Of a stretch of DNA of 23,828 bases, positions 15,488 through 23,266 are shown piece after piece; the first letter of the stretch is position 1; every line of letters begins with the position of its first letter. The stretch spans positions 1 through 23,828 of the forward strand of contig CAKQJZ010000028.1 of the NCBI GenBank assembly GCA_934247875.1. Direction: 5' to 3'. The notes beneath the pieces are model-generated. The model was given only the letters and a program-made list of their open reading frames with translations. It was not told the DNA's origin and ran no database searches. A program made the position numbers and the translations under genes. Source of the stretch: an uncultured Spirochaetales bacterium. GTDB taxonomy: Bacteria; Spirochaetota; Spirochaetia; Sphaerochaetales; Sphaerochaetaceae.

Positions 15488-16236
15488 AGTGCTTCTGTAT
15501 CCTGCAGTCCTAAGTATTGTCCATCTTGATCTTTGAAAAGAAGTGCATGCTCAGGACATCTATGATAGCAAGCATAGCAATCATTGCACTTGTCTTTGAA
15601 TCTGATTGTGTCTTTTTCGATGTTATTTAAAGGACATATATGGTAGCAGACATTGCACTTAGTGCATTTAGAGCTATCTAGAGTGAGTTTATTGTCTTTG
15701 TATTTCCTATTTGCTTTTCTGGACAATGCTCCAATGGTGCGTGCAAAAGGAAGTGCTTTAGGAAGCTTGATAGTCTCATTCTCTATCTCTTCAATGATCT
15801 TATCTGTCTTTCGCTTCATCTTATTTGCAAAAGCAAGTGTTTCCATTTCAGAAGTCAGTTTCCTGTGTTTCTTCAGATTTGTATATGGCAGCTTGACAGT
15901 TGCTGCATAAGAGAGATTCAGGTTGATATTCTGCAAAAGCTTATCAAAAGAATATAAGTGAGAATATGGATTTCCGCCGTTAGTCGTGAATGCGAAGACA
16001 TAGCCAATGTCGCTATTATCACGCTCTTTTAGCGTAGTGTTTACGAAATTGGCAACTATCTGAGGTATTCCCTTGTTATAGACAGGAAACATGATTCCAA
16101 GTCTATCGATTTTATCTGGAAGCTTATCACTTCCATCGAGAATCTTATCAATGAAGTGAATCTCTATATCTTTGAATTGAGATGCAACATAAAGAGTGTT
16201 GCCTGTAGCTGTATATAATGCAATTACTGTTTTCAT
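15475..16236 (-). CDS. EFR1-type flavodoxin/ferredoxin fusion protein
   Basis: The N-terminal part of this 253-residue protein is a short-chain flavodoxin-like domain: VIALYTATGNTLYVA is the FMN phosphate loop, and YVFAFTTNGGNPYSH fits the later loop. The C-terminus has two 4Fe-4S motifs, CTKCNVCYHICP and CNDCYACYHRCP. This matches the EFR1-family ferrodoxins of anaerobes, one-protein electron carriers. The partner enzyme is unknown. AAAGGA six bases upstream and a four-base overlap with the preceding gene (ATGA) fix the start. Confidence 0.85.
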   Translation of the reverse strand: MKTVIALYTATGNTLYVASQFKDIEIHFIDKILDGSDKLPDKIDRLGIMFPVYNKGIPQIVANFVNTTLKERDNSDIGYVFAFTTNGGNPYSHLYSFDKLLQNINLNLSYAATVKLPYTNLKKHRKLTSEMETLAFANKMKRKTDKIIEEIENETIKLPKALPFARTIGALSRKANRKYKDNKLTLDSSKCTKCNVCYHICPLNNIEKDTIRFKDKCNDCYACYHRCPEHALLFKDQDGQYLGLQDTEALWRR

Positions 16237-17243
16237 TCAAATTCCTTTGGGTCGATTTCTTTTATAGTCCTCACTATGTACTCTGTATCTTCTTCGCTTA
16301 CATTGAGGCTAAGTACCATGCGACCCATATTGCCTTCATTCAAGAAGAGGATATCTCTCTTTCTGAAAGCGGCTATTATATTACCAATAGAATAGGTTGA
16401 GGTAAAGAAAATCATATTAGTTGCGCTGATTTTAACATCTGCCCAGCCACTCTCTTTCAGCGCATCTGAGACTTTTTCTCTATTCTGATGGTCGATTTTC
16501 AATCTCTCTACATTGTGCTCAAGCGCATAAATGCCAGCTGCAGCCAATAAGCCGACTTGTCTCATTCCGCCACCGAGAATCTTCTTCAGTCTCTTTGCGC
16601 TCTCAATGAAATCCTTGTCTCCGCATAATAGAGAGAATGCAGGAGCTCCAAGACCTTTAGAAAGACAGAATGTAATATCATCAGCATTTGATGCATATTC
16701 TTTGACGCTGATGCCGCTCTCAACAGATGCATTGAAGATTCTTGCGCCATCTAGATGGAGCCATAGCTTATATTCCTCTGCAATTTGTTTCAGCTCTTTC
16801 ATTGTCTCAAGCGGATAGATAAGCCCTGAAGTAGTATTCTCAACTTCGAGCATTGCGCTTTCAGACATATCATAGCTATAGAGGTGGATTTTCTCCCTGA
16901 CGCTCTCTGGTTTCAGAATGCCGTACTCAGAGTCTGCGTAAACTGGAAGAGTTCCAGAAAGCGATGCGATTGCACCGATTTCATGATTCACTATGTGAGA
17001 CTCTTTAGCGCAGATTATCTCTTTGCCTCTGCCACCCTTGAGCATCATTGGAATCAAGTTGCCCATGCAGCCTGAAGAAATCAAAAGAGCTCTTTCTTTG
17101 CCTGTAATCTCTTCAGCCATTCTCTCTAGTCTATTTACAGTTGGATCTTCTCCATAAACATCATCCCCAACTTCTGCATCATATATTGCTTTTCTCATCT
17201 CTGTACTTGGAAGAGTGAAAGTATCTGAACGTAAATCGTACAT
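16233..17243 (-). CDS. Low-specificity threonine aldolase / beta-eliminating lyase family
   Basis: The N-terminus MYDLRSDTFTLPSTEMRKAI, the GDDVYGEDPTVNRLE segment and the SGCMGNL loop are diagnostic of threonine aldolases. HLDGARIFNA supplies the PLP-contacting Asp, and Lys196 in FCLSKGLGAP is the PLP lysine. The length (336) is standard. It would cleave threonine or allo-threonine to glycine and acetaldehyde, though phenylserine aldolase or other retro-aldol activity is possible. GAGGT upstream lies across the aroA stop, five bases separate the genes, and the stop overlaps the next start. Confidence 0.87.
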   Translation of the reverse strand: MYDLRSDTFTLPSTEMRKAIYDAEVGDDVYGEDPTVNRLERMAEEITGKERALLISSGCMGNLIPMMLKGGRGKEIICAKESHIVNHEIGAIASLSGTLPVYADSEYGILKPESVREKIHLYSYDMSESAMLEVENTTSGLIYPLETMKELKQIAEEYKLWLHLDGARIFNASVESGISVKEYASNADDITFCLSKGLGAPAFSLLCGDKDFIESAKRLKKILGGGMRQVGLLAAAGIYALEHNVERLKIDHQNREKVSDALKESGWADVKISATNMIFFTSTYSIGNIIAAFRKRDILFLNEGNMGRMVLSLNVSEEDTEYIVRTIKEIDPKEFE

Positions 17244-17248
17244 TTTTG

Positions 17249-18508
17249 TTACCTCTTTAAGCTATTGAATAAATCGAAGAATGTTGGGAAAGTAACTCCA
17301 GCAGCACTCTCATCATCTATTATTATACTCTCTTTAGCTCCAGCTGAAGCTACAGCAAGAGCCATTATGACTCTATGGTCTCCGTAGCCTTTTACAGAGC
17401 CACCTCTGACAGTACCTTTTCCATGTATTATAAGCCCATCTGGTTCTTCTTCGGCCTCAACTCCAAGAAGCTGCAGATTCTCACACATGACAGCGATTCT
17501 ATCTGTCTCTTTGATTCTAGCCTGAGCTACATTAGTAAGCTTTACATCGCTTTTCGCAAATGCTCCTACAATAGATAGAATAGGAAGTGCATCTGGCATA
17601 GTGTTAAGATCAAAGACTCCGCCTTTTATCTCGTCGCCACCTTTTACTGTGACTTCATTGCCATTCCATGTGACAGTAGCGCCCATCTTTTCAAGGATCT
17701 TAAGTACCTCTTTGTCTCCTTGTGGATCGTTTCTATCAAGACCTTTGACTGTTATCGTGCTTTTGCTTATCAAAGCTGCAGCAAAGAAGAATGCAGCTGA
17801 AGAGAAGTCTCCAGCTATGTAGCTTTCAAAGCCTTTATAGTGTTGACCGCCTTTTATTTTCGCATGCTCTAAATCATCAGAGATTTCATATATGATTTGC
17901 TGGCTATCAAGCCAAGCGAGAGTAATCTCTACATATGGCTTTTCATATAAGAGAGAGCAATCAATTGTTGTATCAGCTTTAGCAAGCGGAGATGAAAGCA
18001 ATAGCCCTGATAGATATTGGCTTGTCTTGCACTCAATTACTGTGTGTCCTCCGCTAAGTGGGCCTTTTATTGTAATAGGTGGCTTTCCGTTTTCGCTCTT
18101 TACTTCAGCACCAAGCTCCTGAAGTGATTTTCCAAGTGGTCCAATTGGCCTTGAACACAGCTGCTTATCTCCTGTTATTGTTACAGGAACGCCAAGAGAT
18201 GCAGCTAAGCCTAAGAGCAGGTATAGCGTTGTACCGCTGTTGCCTGAGTCTATAGTCAATGAATCAAAAACAGAGAATGCAGCTGTGCTATCGACATAAG
18301 CTATAGACTGATCTTCGTTGAAATCTATCTTAGCTCCCATCGCGCGGCATGCTTCTATGCAGCTCTTGGTATCAAAAGAGAACAGTGGGTGCCTTATTGT
18401 TGATTTTGCTTTTGCAAATGTTGCAATCAGAAAAGCTCTGATAGTCTGGCTCTTTGATGCTGGTATCTCTATTTCACCTTCAAGGTGTGTTGGCCTAAGT
18501 TCAATCAT
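17249..18508 (-). CDS. aroA: 3-phosphoshikimate 1-carboxyvinyltransferase (EPSP synthase)
   Basis: This 419-residue protein follows EPSP synthase throughout. It has PASKSQTIRA (Lys19, Arg24), NSGTTLY (90-96), a CSRPIGPL segment (Arg120), SQYLSGLLLSS, MPDALP (catalytic Asp), IKETDRIAVM and YGDHRVIMALAV. It makes EPSP from shikimate-3-phosphate and PEP in the chorismate pathway. Two usually conserved basic positions look replaced: Tyr96 where Escherichia coli has Arg100, and Val405 where it has Lys411. It heads a four-gene minus-strand operon, is divergent from galE, and has no ribosome site; a perfect TATAAT ends six bases before ATG. Confidence 0.9.
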   Translation of the reverse strand: MIELRPTHLEGEIEIPASKSQTIRAFLIATFAKAKSTIRHPLFSFDTKSCIEACRAMGAKIDFNEDQSIAYVDSTAAFSVFDSLTIDSGNSGTTLYLLLGLAASLGVPVTITGDKQLCSRPIGPLGKSLQELGAEVKSENGKPPITIKGPLSGGHTVIECKTSQYLSGLLLSSPLAKADTTIDCSLLYEKPYVEITLAWLDSQQIIYEISDDLEHAKIKGGQHYKGFESYIAGDFSSAAFFFAAALISKSTITVKGLDRNDPQGDKEVLKILEKMGATVTWNGNEVTVKGGDEIKGGVFDLNTMPDALPILSIVGAFAKSDVKLTNVAQARIKETDRIAVMCENLQLLGVEAEEEPDGLIIHGKGTVRGGSVKGYGDHRVIMALAVASAGAKESIIIDDESAAGVTFPTFFDLFNSLKR

Positions 18509-18514
18509 AGTGCC

Positions 18515-18543
18515 ATTATATTCTTTTTTATCGCTATTGGAAA
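18515..18543 (-). promoter_or_regulatory. Leaderless-type promoter of the aroA operon
   Basis: On the minus strand TTTCCA (18543-18538), a 17-base spacer and consensus TATAAT (18520-18515) end six bases before ATG 18508. Transcription would start at or within a base or two of the ATG. Confidence 0.65.
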
Positions 18544-18562
18544 ACTAAGCTATGCTCGTTTA

Positions 18563-18591
18563 TTGAGTTAACAGCAATAAATTAATAGAAT
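18563..18591 (+). promoter_or_regulatory. galE promoter
   Basis: TTGAGT (18563-18568), a 17-base spacer and TAGAAT (18586-18591) form a good sigma-70-type promoter. It is followed by GGGGAGGT (18598-18605), a strong ribosome site ahead of ATG 18611. The leader is therefore short but not absent, unlike the divergent aroA promoter 20 bases away. Confidence 0.65.
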
Positions 18592-18610
18592 AAAAAAGGG
18601 GAGGTCCAAT

Positions 18611-19630
18611 ATGAGAATATTAGTCACTGGTGGTGCTGGTTTCATTGGTAGCCACACTGTACTTGAGCTCTTGGAAAAGGGCTACGATGTTACTGTTATC
18701 GATAACCTTGTAAATTCATCAGAAGAGGCTCTCAAAAGAGTTGAGAAGCTTACAGGTAAGAGTGTCAGATTCATTAAAGGCGATGTAAGAGATAAGGCGC
18801 TTCTGGATTCCATTTTCGACACAGATAAAATAGATGCAGCTATTCATTTTGCAGGACTTAAAGCAGTAGGCGAGTCTGTTGCTAAGCCTATTGAGTACTA
18901 CGACAACAACCTCAACTCAACACTTACATTAGTGAAATCAATGAGAGAACACGGATGCAAGAATATCATATTCTCATCTTCTGCTACTGTTTATTCAGGA
19001 GACAATGAGATGCCTCTTAGAGAGACATCAAAGATAGGTAATTGCACTAATCCATATGGTTGGACTAAGTATATGTCAGAGATAATCCTAAGTGATATGG
19101 CTAAAGCAGACAAAGAGTGGTCCGTAATACTCTTAAGATACTTCAACCCAATCGGAGCTCATAAGAGCGGAATGATTGGCGAAGATCCTCAAGGCATACC
19201 TGCTAATCTGATGCCATATATTACAAAAGTCGCAATTGGCAAGCTTCCTTACCTCAATGTATTTGGCGATGATTATGATACACATGATGGTACAGGCGTC
19301 AGAGATTATATTCACGTTGTCGATTTAGCTAAAGGCCATGTAGCTGCTATAGATTATATGCTCAAGCATAAAGGTACTGAGGTATTCAACCTCGGAACTG
19401 GAGTAGGCTACTCTGTCCTTGATATGGTAAAAGCATTTGAAGAAGTCAGCGGAAAGAAAGTTCCATATAAGATTGTTGCAAGACGCCCTGGAGACCTTGC
19501 TACTGTATACTCTTCACCTGAGAAGAGCTTAAAAGAGCTTGGATGGAAAGCTGAATACAACCTTCTTGATATGTGCCGTGATAGCTACAATTGGCAAAGC
19601 AAGAATCCTGATGGATACAAAGAGATTTAA
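18611..19630 (+). CDS. galE: UDP-glucose 4-epimerase
   Basis: This 339-residue extended short-chain dehydrogenase has the NAD site GGAGFIGSHT at the N-terminus, VIDNLVNSS, the catalytic Ser/Thr segment FSSSATVYS and YGWTKYMSE (catalytic YxxxK). It also has the epimerase-specific LRYFNPIGAH and HVVDLAKGH regions. It interconverts UDP-glucose and UDP-galactose for envelope polysaccharides or galactose use. It has its own promoter, a strong ribosome site and a terminator, so it is probably monocistronic. Confidence 0.95.
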   Translation: MRILVTGGAGFIGSHTVLELLEKGYDVTVIDNLVNSSEEALKRVEKLTGKSVRFIKGDVRDKALLDSIFDTDKIDAAIHFAGLKAVGESVAKPIEYYDNNLNSTLTLVKSMREHGCKNIIFSSSATVYSGDNEMPLRETSKIGNCTNPYGWTKYMSEIILSDMAKADKEWSVILLRYFNPIGAHKSGMIGEDPQGIPANLMPYITKVAIGKLPYLNVFGDDYDTHDGTGVRDYIHVVDLAKGHVAAIDYMLKHKGTEVFNLGTGVGYSVLDMVKAFEEVSGKKVPYKIVARRPGDLATVYSSPEKSLKELGWKAEYNLLDMCRDSYNWQSKNPDGYKEI

Positions 19631-19648
19631 GCTTTAGAAACAATAATT

Positions 19649-19675
19649 GATGGTCCAGTTCGGACCATCTTTTTT
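19649..19675 (+). terminator. Rho-independent terminator of galE
   Basis: GATGGTCC (19649-19656) pairs with GGACCATC (19662-19669) around a five-base loop, followed directly by six T residues. It lies 18 bases after the galE stop. Confidence 0.9.
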
Positions 19676-19689
19676 GACGTTATGAAGGC

Positions 19690-19716
19690 AAAAAGAAAGC
19701 ACCCGAAGGTGCTTTC
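19690..19716 (-). terminator. Rho-independent terminator of the oppA-like gene
   Basis: On the minus strand GAAAGCACC, a UUCG tetraloop and GGTGCTTTC are followed by five T residues. It begins 17 bases after the lipoprotein gene stop. The A/T flanks extend the stem, so it may also act weakly on the + strand. Confidence 0.9.
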
Positions 19717-19733
19717 TTTAGCTTTGAATGGAA

Positions 19734-21467
19734 CTACTTGAGGTAGACATTCTTTACAGGATGGTAATCCATTGTATTTGAGTGCCAGCCGCCCCACTTG
19801 TTTGTATCGATGATGTTCTGAGATACATAGTAGTAGAATGGGATGATAGCCTGATCTTCGTTGATGAGGATATCTTCAGCAGTTCTTAGAACTTCGTATC
19901 TGTCTGTGCCTGCAGCCATTCTTGCAGCTTCGTTGATAAGTGTATCATAAACGTCGTTAGAATACTTACCACCGTTCATGCCAGCGCCTGTGACGAACAT
20001 ATCAAGGAATGTGTTAGGATCCTGATAGTCACCTACCCAACCAGCTCTTGCGACATCGAAGTTACCAGCATTTCTGTTTGAAAGGTATGTTGCCCATTCC
20101 TGGTTCTCAAGTACGCAATCGATGTTGAGGTTTTCTTTCCACTGCTTCTGAACATACTCTGCAATCATCTTATGAGCATCGTTTGTATTGTAGAGGAGTG
20201 AGAATGATGGGAAGCCTACACCGTTTGGATAGCCAGCTTCAGCAAGAAGAGCCTGAGCTTCTTCGATCATAGCATCCATATCTCCATCGTGTGGGAACTC
20301 TAGCTGATCATATCCAGCCATTGAAGGTACGATACCCCAACCAGGAATCTGTCCAGCCTTTGTAACTGTCTCAACGAGAGTCTCTCTGTCGATAGCAAGA
20401 GATAGAGCACGTCTTACTCTAGCATCGTCAAATGGAGCTTTAGTTGTCTGGATTGTGTAGTAATATGTTGAGAGCTGAGGAGCTACCTGATAGTCGCTTC
20501 TGAGCATAGCAGAATCTAGCTTATCCTGAGGAATACCTGTGAGCCAGTCAATCTGACCTGAGAGGTACATGTTGTAGTTAGTGTTGTCGTCGTCTGATGC
20601 ATAGAATACAACTTCGTCGATCTTTACATTGTCTTTATCCCAGTAGTTCTCGTTCTTTACGCCAACAATCTTATCCTGAGGTGTCCATTCTTTGAGTACG
20701 AATGGGCCGTTGCCTACGAAGTTCTCTGGAAGAACCCACTGATCGCCATACTTCTCAATTGTGTGCTGAGGTACAACTGCGAATGAGTAGTGGCCAAGAG
20801 CACCAATTACGTATGGAAGTGGTCCGAGAAGTTCCATCTGGAATGTATAGTCGTCAAGAGCTCTGATCTTAACTGCGTCAGCTGATGCCTCACCATTGTT
20901 ATACTCTGTTGCGCCTGCGAGGAACATTGCTGGGAACCATGCATATGGAGATGCTGTCTCTGGAGCAAGTTCTCTTAGCCATGAGTATACAACGTCATTA
21001 GCTGTGATTGGTGTGCCATCAGACCAGTTAGCCTTTCTGAGATGGAATGTATAAACTGTGCCGTCGTCAGAAACGTCCCAGCTCTCTGCAAGACCTGGAA
21101 TACCGTCAGCTGTCTCTGGATCGAAAATAATCAAACCTTCAAAGAATGTCTCAAAGAGTCTATGCTCAGGAACGCCCTGGATCTTTGATGGATCAAGAGA
21201 CTCTGGCTCTGCTCCGTTAGAGATGCGGAATACAACCTTGTCTGATGCAGAAGTTGTTTCTGCTTTAGCTGGAGTAGCAGCTGGTGTTGCAGCAGGTGTT
21301 GCTGCTGGAGTAGCAGCAGGTTTAGCTGCTGGAGCTGCTGTTGTTGTAGTAGTAGTTGTTGTGGCTGTTGTAGTAGTAGCCGTTGTGCTTTCCTTCTTTC
21401 CACCACAAGAAACGAAAAGAAGAGCAACACAAAGAACTATTGTAAAAATAGAAATAGTTTTTTTCAT
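19734..21467 (-). CDS. Oligopeptide ABC transporter substrate-binding lipoprotein (OppA-like, family 5)
   Basis: The 577-residue product has a signal peptide ending in a lipobox-like LLFVSCGG with the likely lipidated Cys at about residue 22. A low-complexity Thr-run and Ala-Ala-Thr-Pro repeat linker follows (to about residue 70). The rest is a full family 5 peptide-binding domain: AEPESLDPSK, GLAESWDVSDDGTVYTFHLR, ITANDVVYSW, RRALSLAIDRE and AGWVGDYQDPNTFLDMF. It should capture peptides for an Opp-type importer, but no permease or ATPase gene is adjacent. ATG 21467 has AGGAG nine bases upstream and is preferred to the ATG at 21491. A TATATT at 21495-21490 may be its -10 box. Confidence 0.9.
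   Translation of the reverse strand: MKKTISIFTIVLCVALLFVSCGGKKESTTATTTTATTTTTTTTAAPAAKPAATPAATPAATPAATPAKAETTSASDKVVFRISNGAEPESLDPSKIQGVPEHRLFETFFEGLIIFDPETADGIPGLAESWDVSDDGTVYTFHLRKANWSDGTPITANDVVYSWLRELAPETASPYAWFPAMFLAGATEYNNGEASADAVKIRALDDYTFQMELLGPLPYVIGALGHYSFAVVPQHTIEKYGDQWVLPENFVGNGPFVLKEWTPQDKIVGVKNENYWDKDNVKIDEVVFYASDDDNTNYNMYLSGQIDWLTGIPQDKLDSAMLRSDYQVAPQLSTYYYTIQTTKAPFDDARVRRALSLAIDRETLVETVTKAGQIPGWGIVPSMAGYDQLEFPHDGDMDAMIEEAQALLAEAGYPNGVGFPSFSLLYNTNDAHKMIAEYVQKQWKENLNIDCVLENQEWATYLSNRNAGNFDVARAGWVGDYQDPNTFLDMFVTGAGMNGGKYSNDVYDTLINEAARMAAGTDRYEVLRTAEDILINEDQAIIPFYYYVSQNIIDTNKWGGWHSNTMDYHPVKNVYLK
21263..21387 (-). repeat. Low-complexity Thr and Ala-Ala-Thr-Pro repeat coding tract
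   Basis: Within the lipoprotein gene, ACA/ACT-rich codons give Thr runs (up to eight in a row) followed by four copies of the unit Pro-Ala-Ala-Thr. The 12-base units use mixed codons, so the array is not a perfect DNA repeat. It forms the flexible spacer between the lipidated Cys and the binding domain. Confidence 0.75.
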
Positions 21468-21619
21468 TGCCATAAACTCCTTAATTTTCAATATAGGTTT
21501 TAGTTTAAAGGTTTTTATTCAATTGGTAAAGTTTGAGTTTTGCTAATTATGTAGTTAATTTGTATAAAAAATGCATAAATTTACATGCTATATGTAAAAA
21601 TATTGTAAAAACGTGTTTA

Positions 21620-22660
21620 TTAGGTTAGTTTCCTAATTTTCATTCCATTAGATAAATCAAGCTTTGCTCCTAGCTTATTTCCGCTTTCAATGCTCTCTTT
21701 AGTTGCACTTCTTATAGCTCTTTTTTCATTTCTTAGCTTTTTTTCCTTAAAAAACAGTTTCTGAGCAAGTCTTTTGTTTTCTTCTTTTACTAGTACTATT
21801 GCTTTTGTTGTTTCAGAGGAAGGAGGAGAGAGCTTTTCTTTAAGCTTCTGATACACACCGAGTGTAAATCCATTCTTTGTTATAGATTTACCTTGATGAC
21901 GCAATCTCGCAATTTCTTTATCTATTTCTCCATCAAGATAGTCATATAGATATATAGCAAGCTCAACTTGTTCTAAGCTTCCAAATATTCTAATAAGCGA
22001 GATGTCCTTATTTCTGGATCTTACTGCAAAAATACCTGTCGCACTTTCGACAATATTGATGATGTAGATATCGGATGCGCTTATTCTGCTTTTCTCTATA
22101 AGCGGGGCTAAATAGAGCTTCTCTTCTTTCTCTTCATTAAGCGTCAATGCATATTCTTTTGTAAGCTTCTCGGCCATAGAGAGGGCTAGTGCTGCTTCTG
22201 CATCAAATGATGTCGAGCTTGAAAGCGACAAAAGCTTATTTACTTTCTCTTTTGCTTTGTTCTTTTCTTCAAGTTTTGTTTTTATGTCTGTCCGAGCTCT
22301 TTCAAAGCCTTCTTCTACGCCTATTAACGCACATAGCTTATGAAAGCGTTCGCCATGTCCTGAGCATTCTTTGTAGATATTGAATTCCAAAGCATGTGTA
22401 AGTTCATGTAGGAATATGTTTCTGATTGCATCATATTGACAATCAAGGATTGACTCATCGAGTGCAATTATCTGTGTGTTTTCTATAAAGAGACCAAGTG
22501 CATTATTCTCAAGGTTAGGGACAAAGAGAATAGCGTTATATAGGCATGAGTCAAATGAAATGCTTTGTTTTGCTTTTGATATTGCCTCTTCTCCATCCCT
22601 CTTAAGGTGCTTAACAACTTTGCTTTCTCTCTCTCCGATTACTTCAATTCTGCGTTCCAT
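21620..22660 (-). CDS. SprT-like zinc metalloprotease domain fused to DUF2786 and DUF7168-like region
   Basis: The N-terminal third of this 346-residue protein has the zincin motif HELTH (His85, Glu86, His89), with a third ligand probably His107 in GHGERFHKLC, as in SprT/Spartan-like proteins. Residues about 138-176 (KVNKLLSLSSST, AEAALALSMAEKL) match DUF2786. The following part, with FGSLEQVELAIYLYDYLDGEI, matches the domain usually paired with DUF2786. The last 70 residues are basic. A role in DNA-linked proteolysis is suggested only by the SprT relationship. No ribosome site: TACTAT ends seven bases before ATG. Confidence 0.75.
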   Translation of the reverse strand: MERRIEVIGERESKVVKHLKRDGEEAISKAKQSISFDSCLYNAILFVPNLENNALGLFIENTQIIALDESILDCQYDAIRNIFLHELTHALEFNIYKECSGHGERFHKLCALIGVEEGFERARTDIKTKLEEKNKAKEKVNKLLSLSSSTSFDAEAALALSMAEKLTKEYALTLNEEKEEKLYLAPLIEKSRISASDIYIINIVESATGIFAVRSRNKDISLIRIFGSLEQVELAIYLYDYLDGEIDKEIARLRHQGKSITKNGFTLGVYQKLKEKLSPPSSETTKAIVLVKEENKRLAQKLFFKEKKLRNEKRAIRSATKESIESGNKLGAKLDLSNGMKIRKLT

Positions 22661-22666
22661 AGTCTT

Positions 22667-22673
22667 TATAGTA
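22667..22673. promoter_or_regulatory. Overlapping divergent -10 boxes of two leaderless-type genes
   Basis: On the + strand TATAGT (22667-22672) ends seven bases before GTG 22680. On the minus strand TACTAT (22673-22668) ends seven bases before ATG 22660. The boxes share five base pairs, and -35 elements would have to lie inside the opposite gene; none is close to consensus. Confidence 0.45.
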
Positions 22674-22679
22674 GACTAA

Positions 22680-23249
22680 GTGGAGGAAAATAAGTATATC
22701 AACAATATGTTTTCATATGATTTCAGAGAGAAGAGGGGAAAGAATATAGCTGTTTATGGGCCATCTTGGGCACTTAAAGGTTTATGTGCCTTCTTCTTGA
22801 TTCCTATAGCAATAGGCTTCTTTATTGCACTTGATGAGCATACGCTTTCTGTTTCTTCTATAGTTCCTGTAATGGTTGCTCTGCTTTTGATAATAACAAT
22901 CCTTTTCAGAGATGAATGGGTATTCGATAACAACAAGAAAGAGATTGAGTCTCGTTTTGGATTTGGTCCATTTGTGAAGCGAGAGAAGCTTTCATATGAT
23001 GATATTGAAAGAATAGAAGTAACTCATTTCATAAAAGGCATACCAGAGTACTCTGAAAATCAGAAGCCTAGCTGGAAGCATAAGGCTCAAGTTGTCTTAG
23101 CTCTTCGCATCAATAGTGATGATAAGCGTGTGTTAGAAGTAATGGGCGAGAAGAAGAGCGCAGGGGAACTAGAGCGCAACGCATCTTGGCTTGCTGGCTA
23201 TACAGGGCTCTCTCTATACGTCGATAGAGCACGTGATACAAAAATCTGA
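22680..23249 (+). CDS. Small membrane protein with two adjacent TM helices, unknown function (189 aa)
   Basis: After a polar N-terminus come two membrane helices, ALKGLCAFFLIPIAIGFFIAL (about residues 31-51) and VSSIVPVMVALLLIITILF (about 58-76). A soluble domain of about 110 residues follows, with alternating strands that resemble a PH-like membrane-protein fold, which I cannot confirm. I chose GTG 22680: the only alternative, ATG 22707, lacks a properly spaced ribosome site, whereas a -10-like TATAGT ends seven bases before the GTG. Divergent from the SprT-like gene by 19 bases and convergent with the next gene. Confidence 0.65.
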   Translation: MEENKYINNMFSYDFREKRGKNIAVYGPSWALKGLCAFFLIPIAIGFFIALDEHTLSVSSIVPVMVALLLIITILFRDEWVFDNNKKEIESRFGFGPFVKREKLSYDDIERIEVTHFIKGIPEYSENQKPSWKHKAQVVLALRINSDDKRVLEVMGEKKSAGELERNASWLAGYTGLSLYVDRARDTKI

Positions 23250-23266
23250 ACTATTATTTGAGATTT
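23242..23266. other. Inverted repeat across convergent stop codons
   Basis: AAATCT (23242-23247) and AGATTT (23261-23266) flank the TGA of the + gene and the TAA of the minus gene. The stem is only six A/T-rich pairs with a 13-base loop; a T6 run at 23275-23280 follows on the + strand. Weak terminator candidate. Confidence 0.3.

Noticed and set aside
21058..21546. A 162-codon + strand frame rich in Val and Ala repeats
   Set aside because: It is the antisense of the Thr/Ala/Pro linker and binding domain of the oppA-like gene; the repeats come from that coding sequence.
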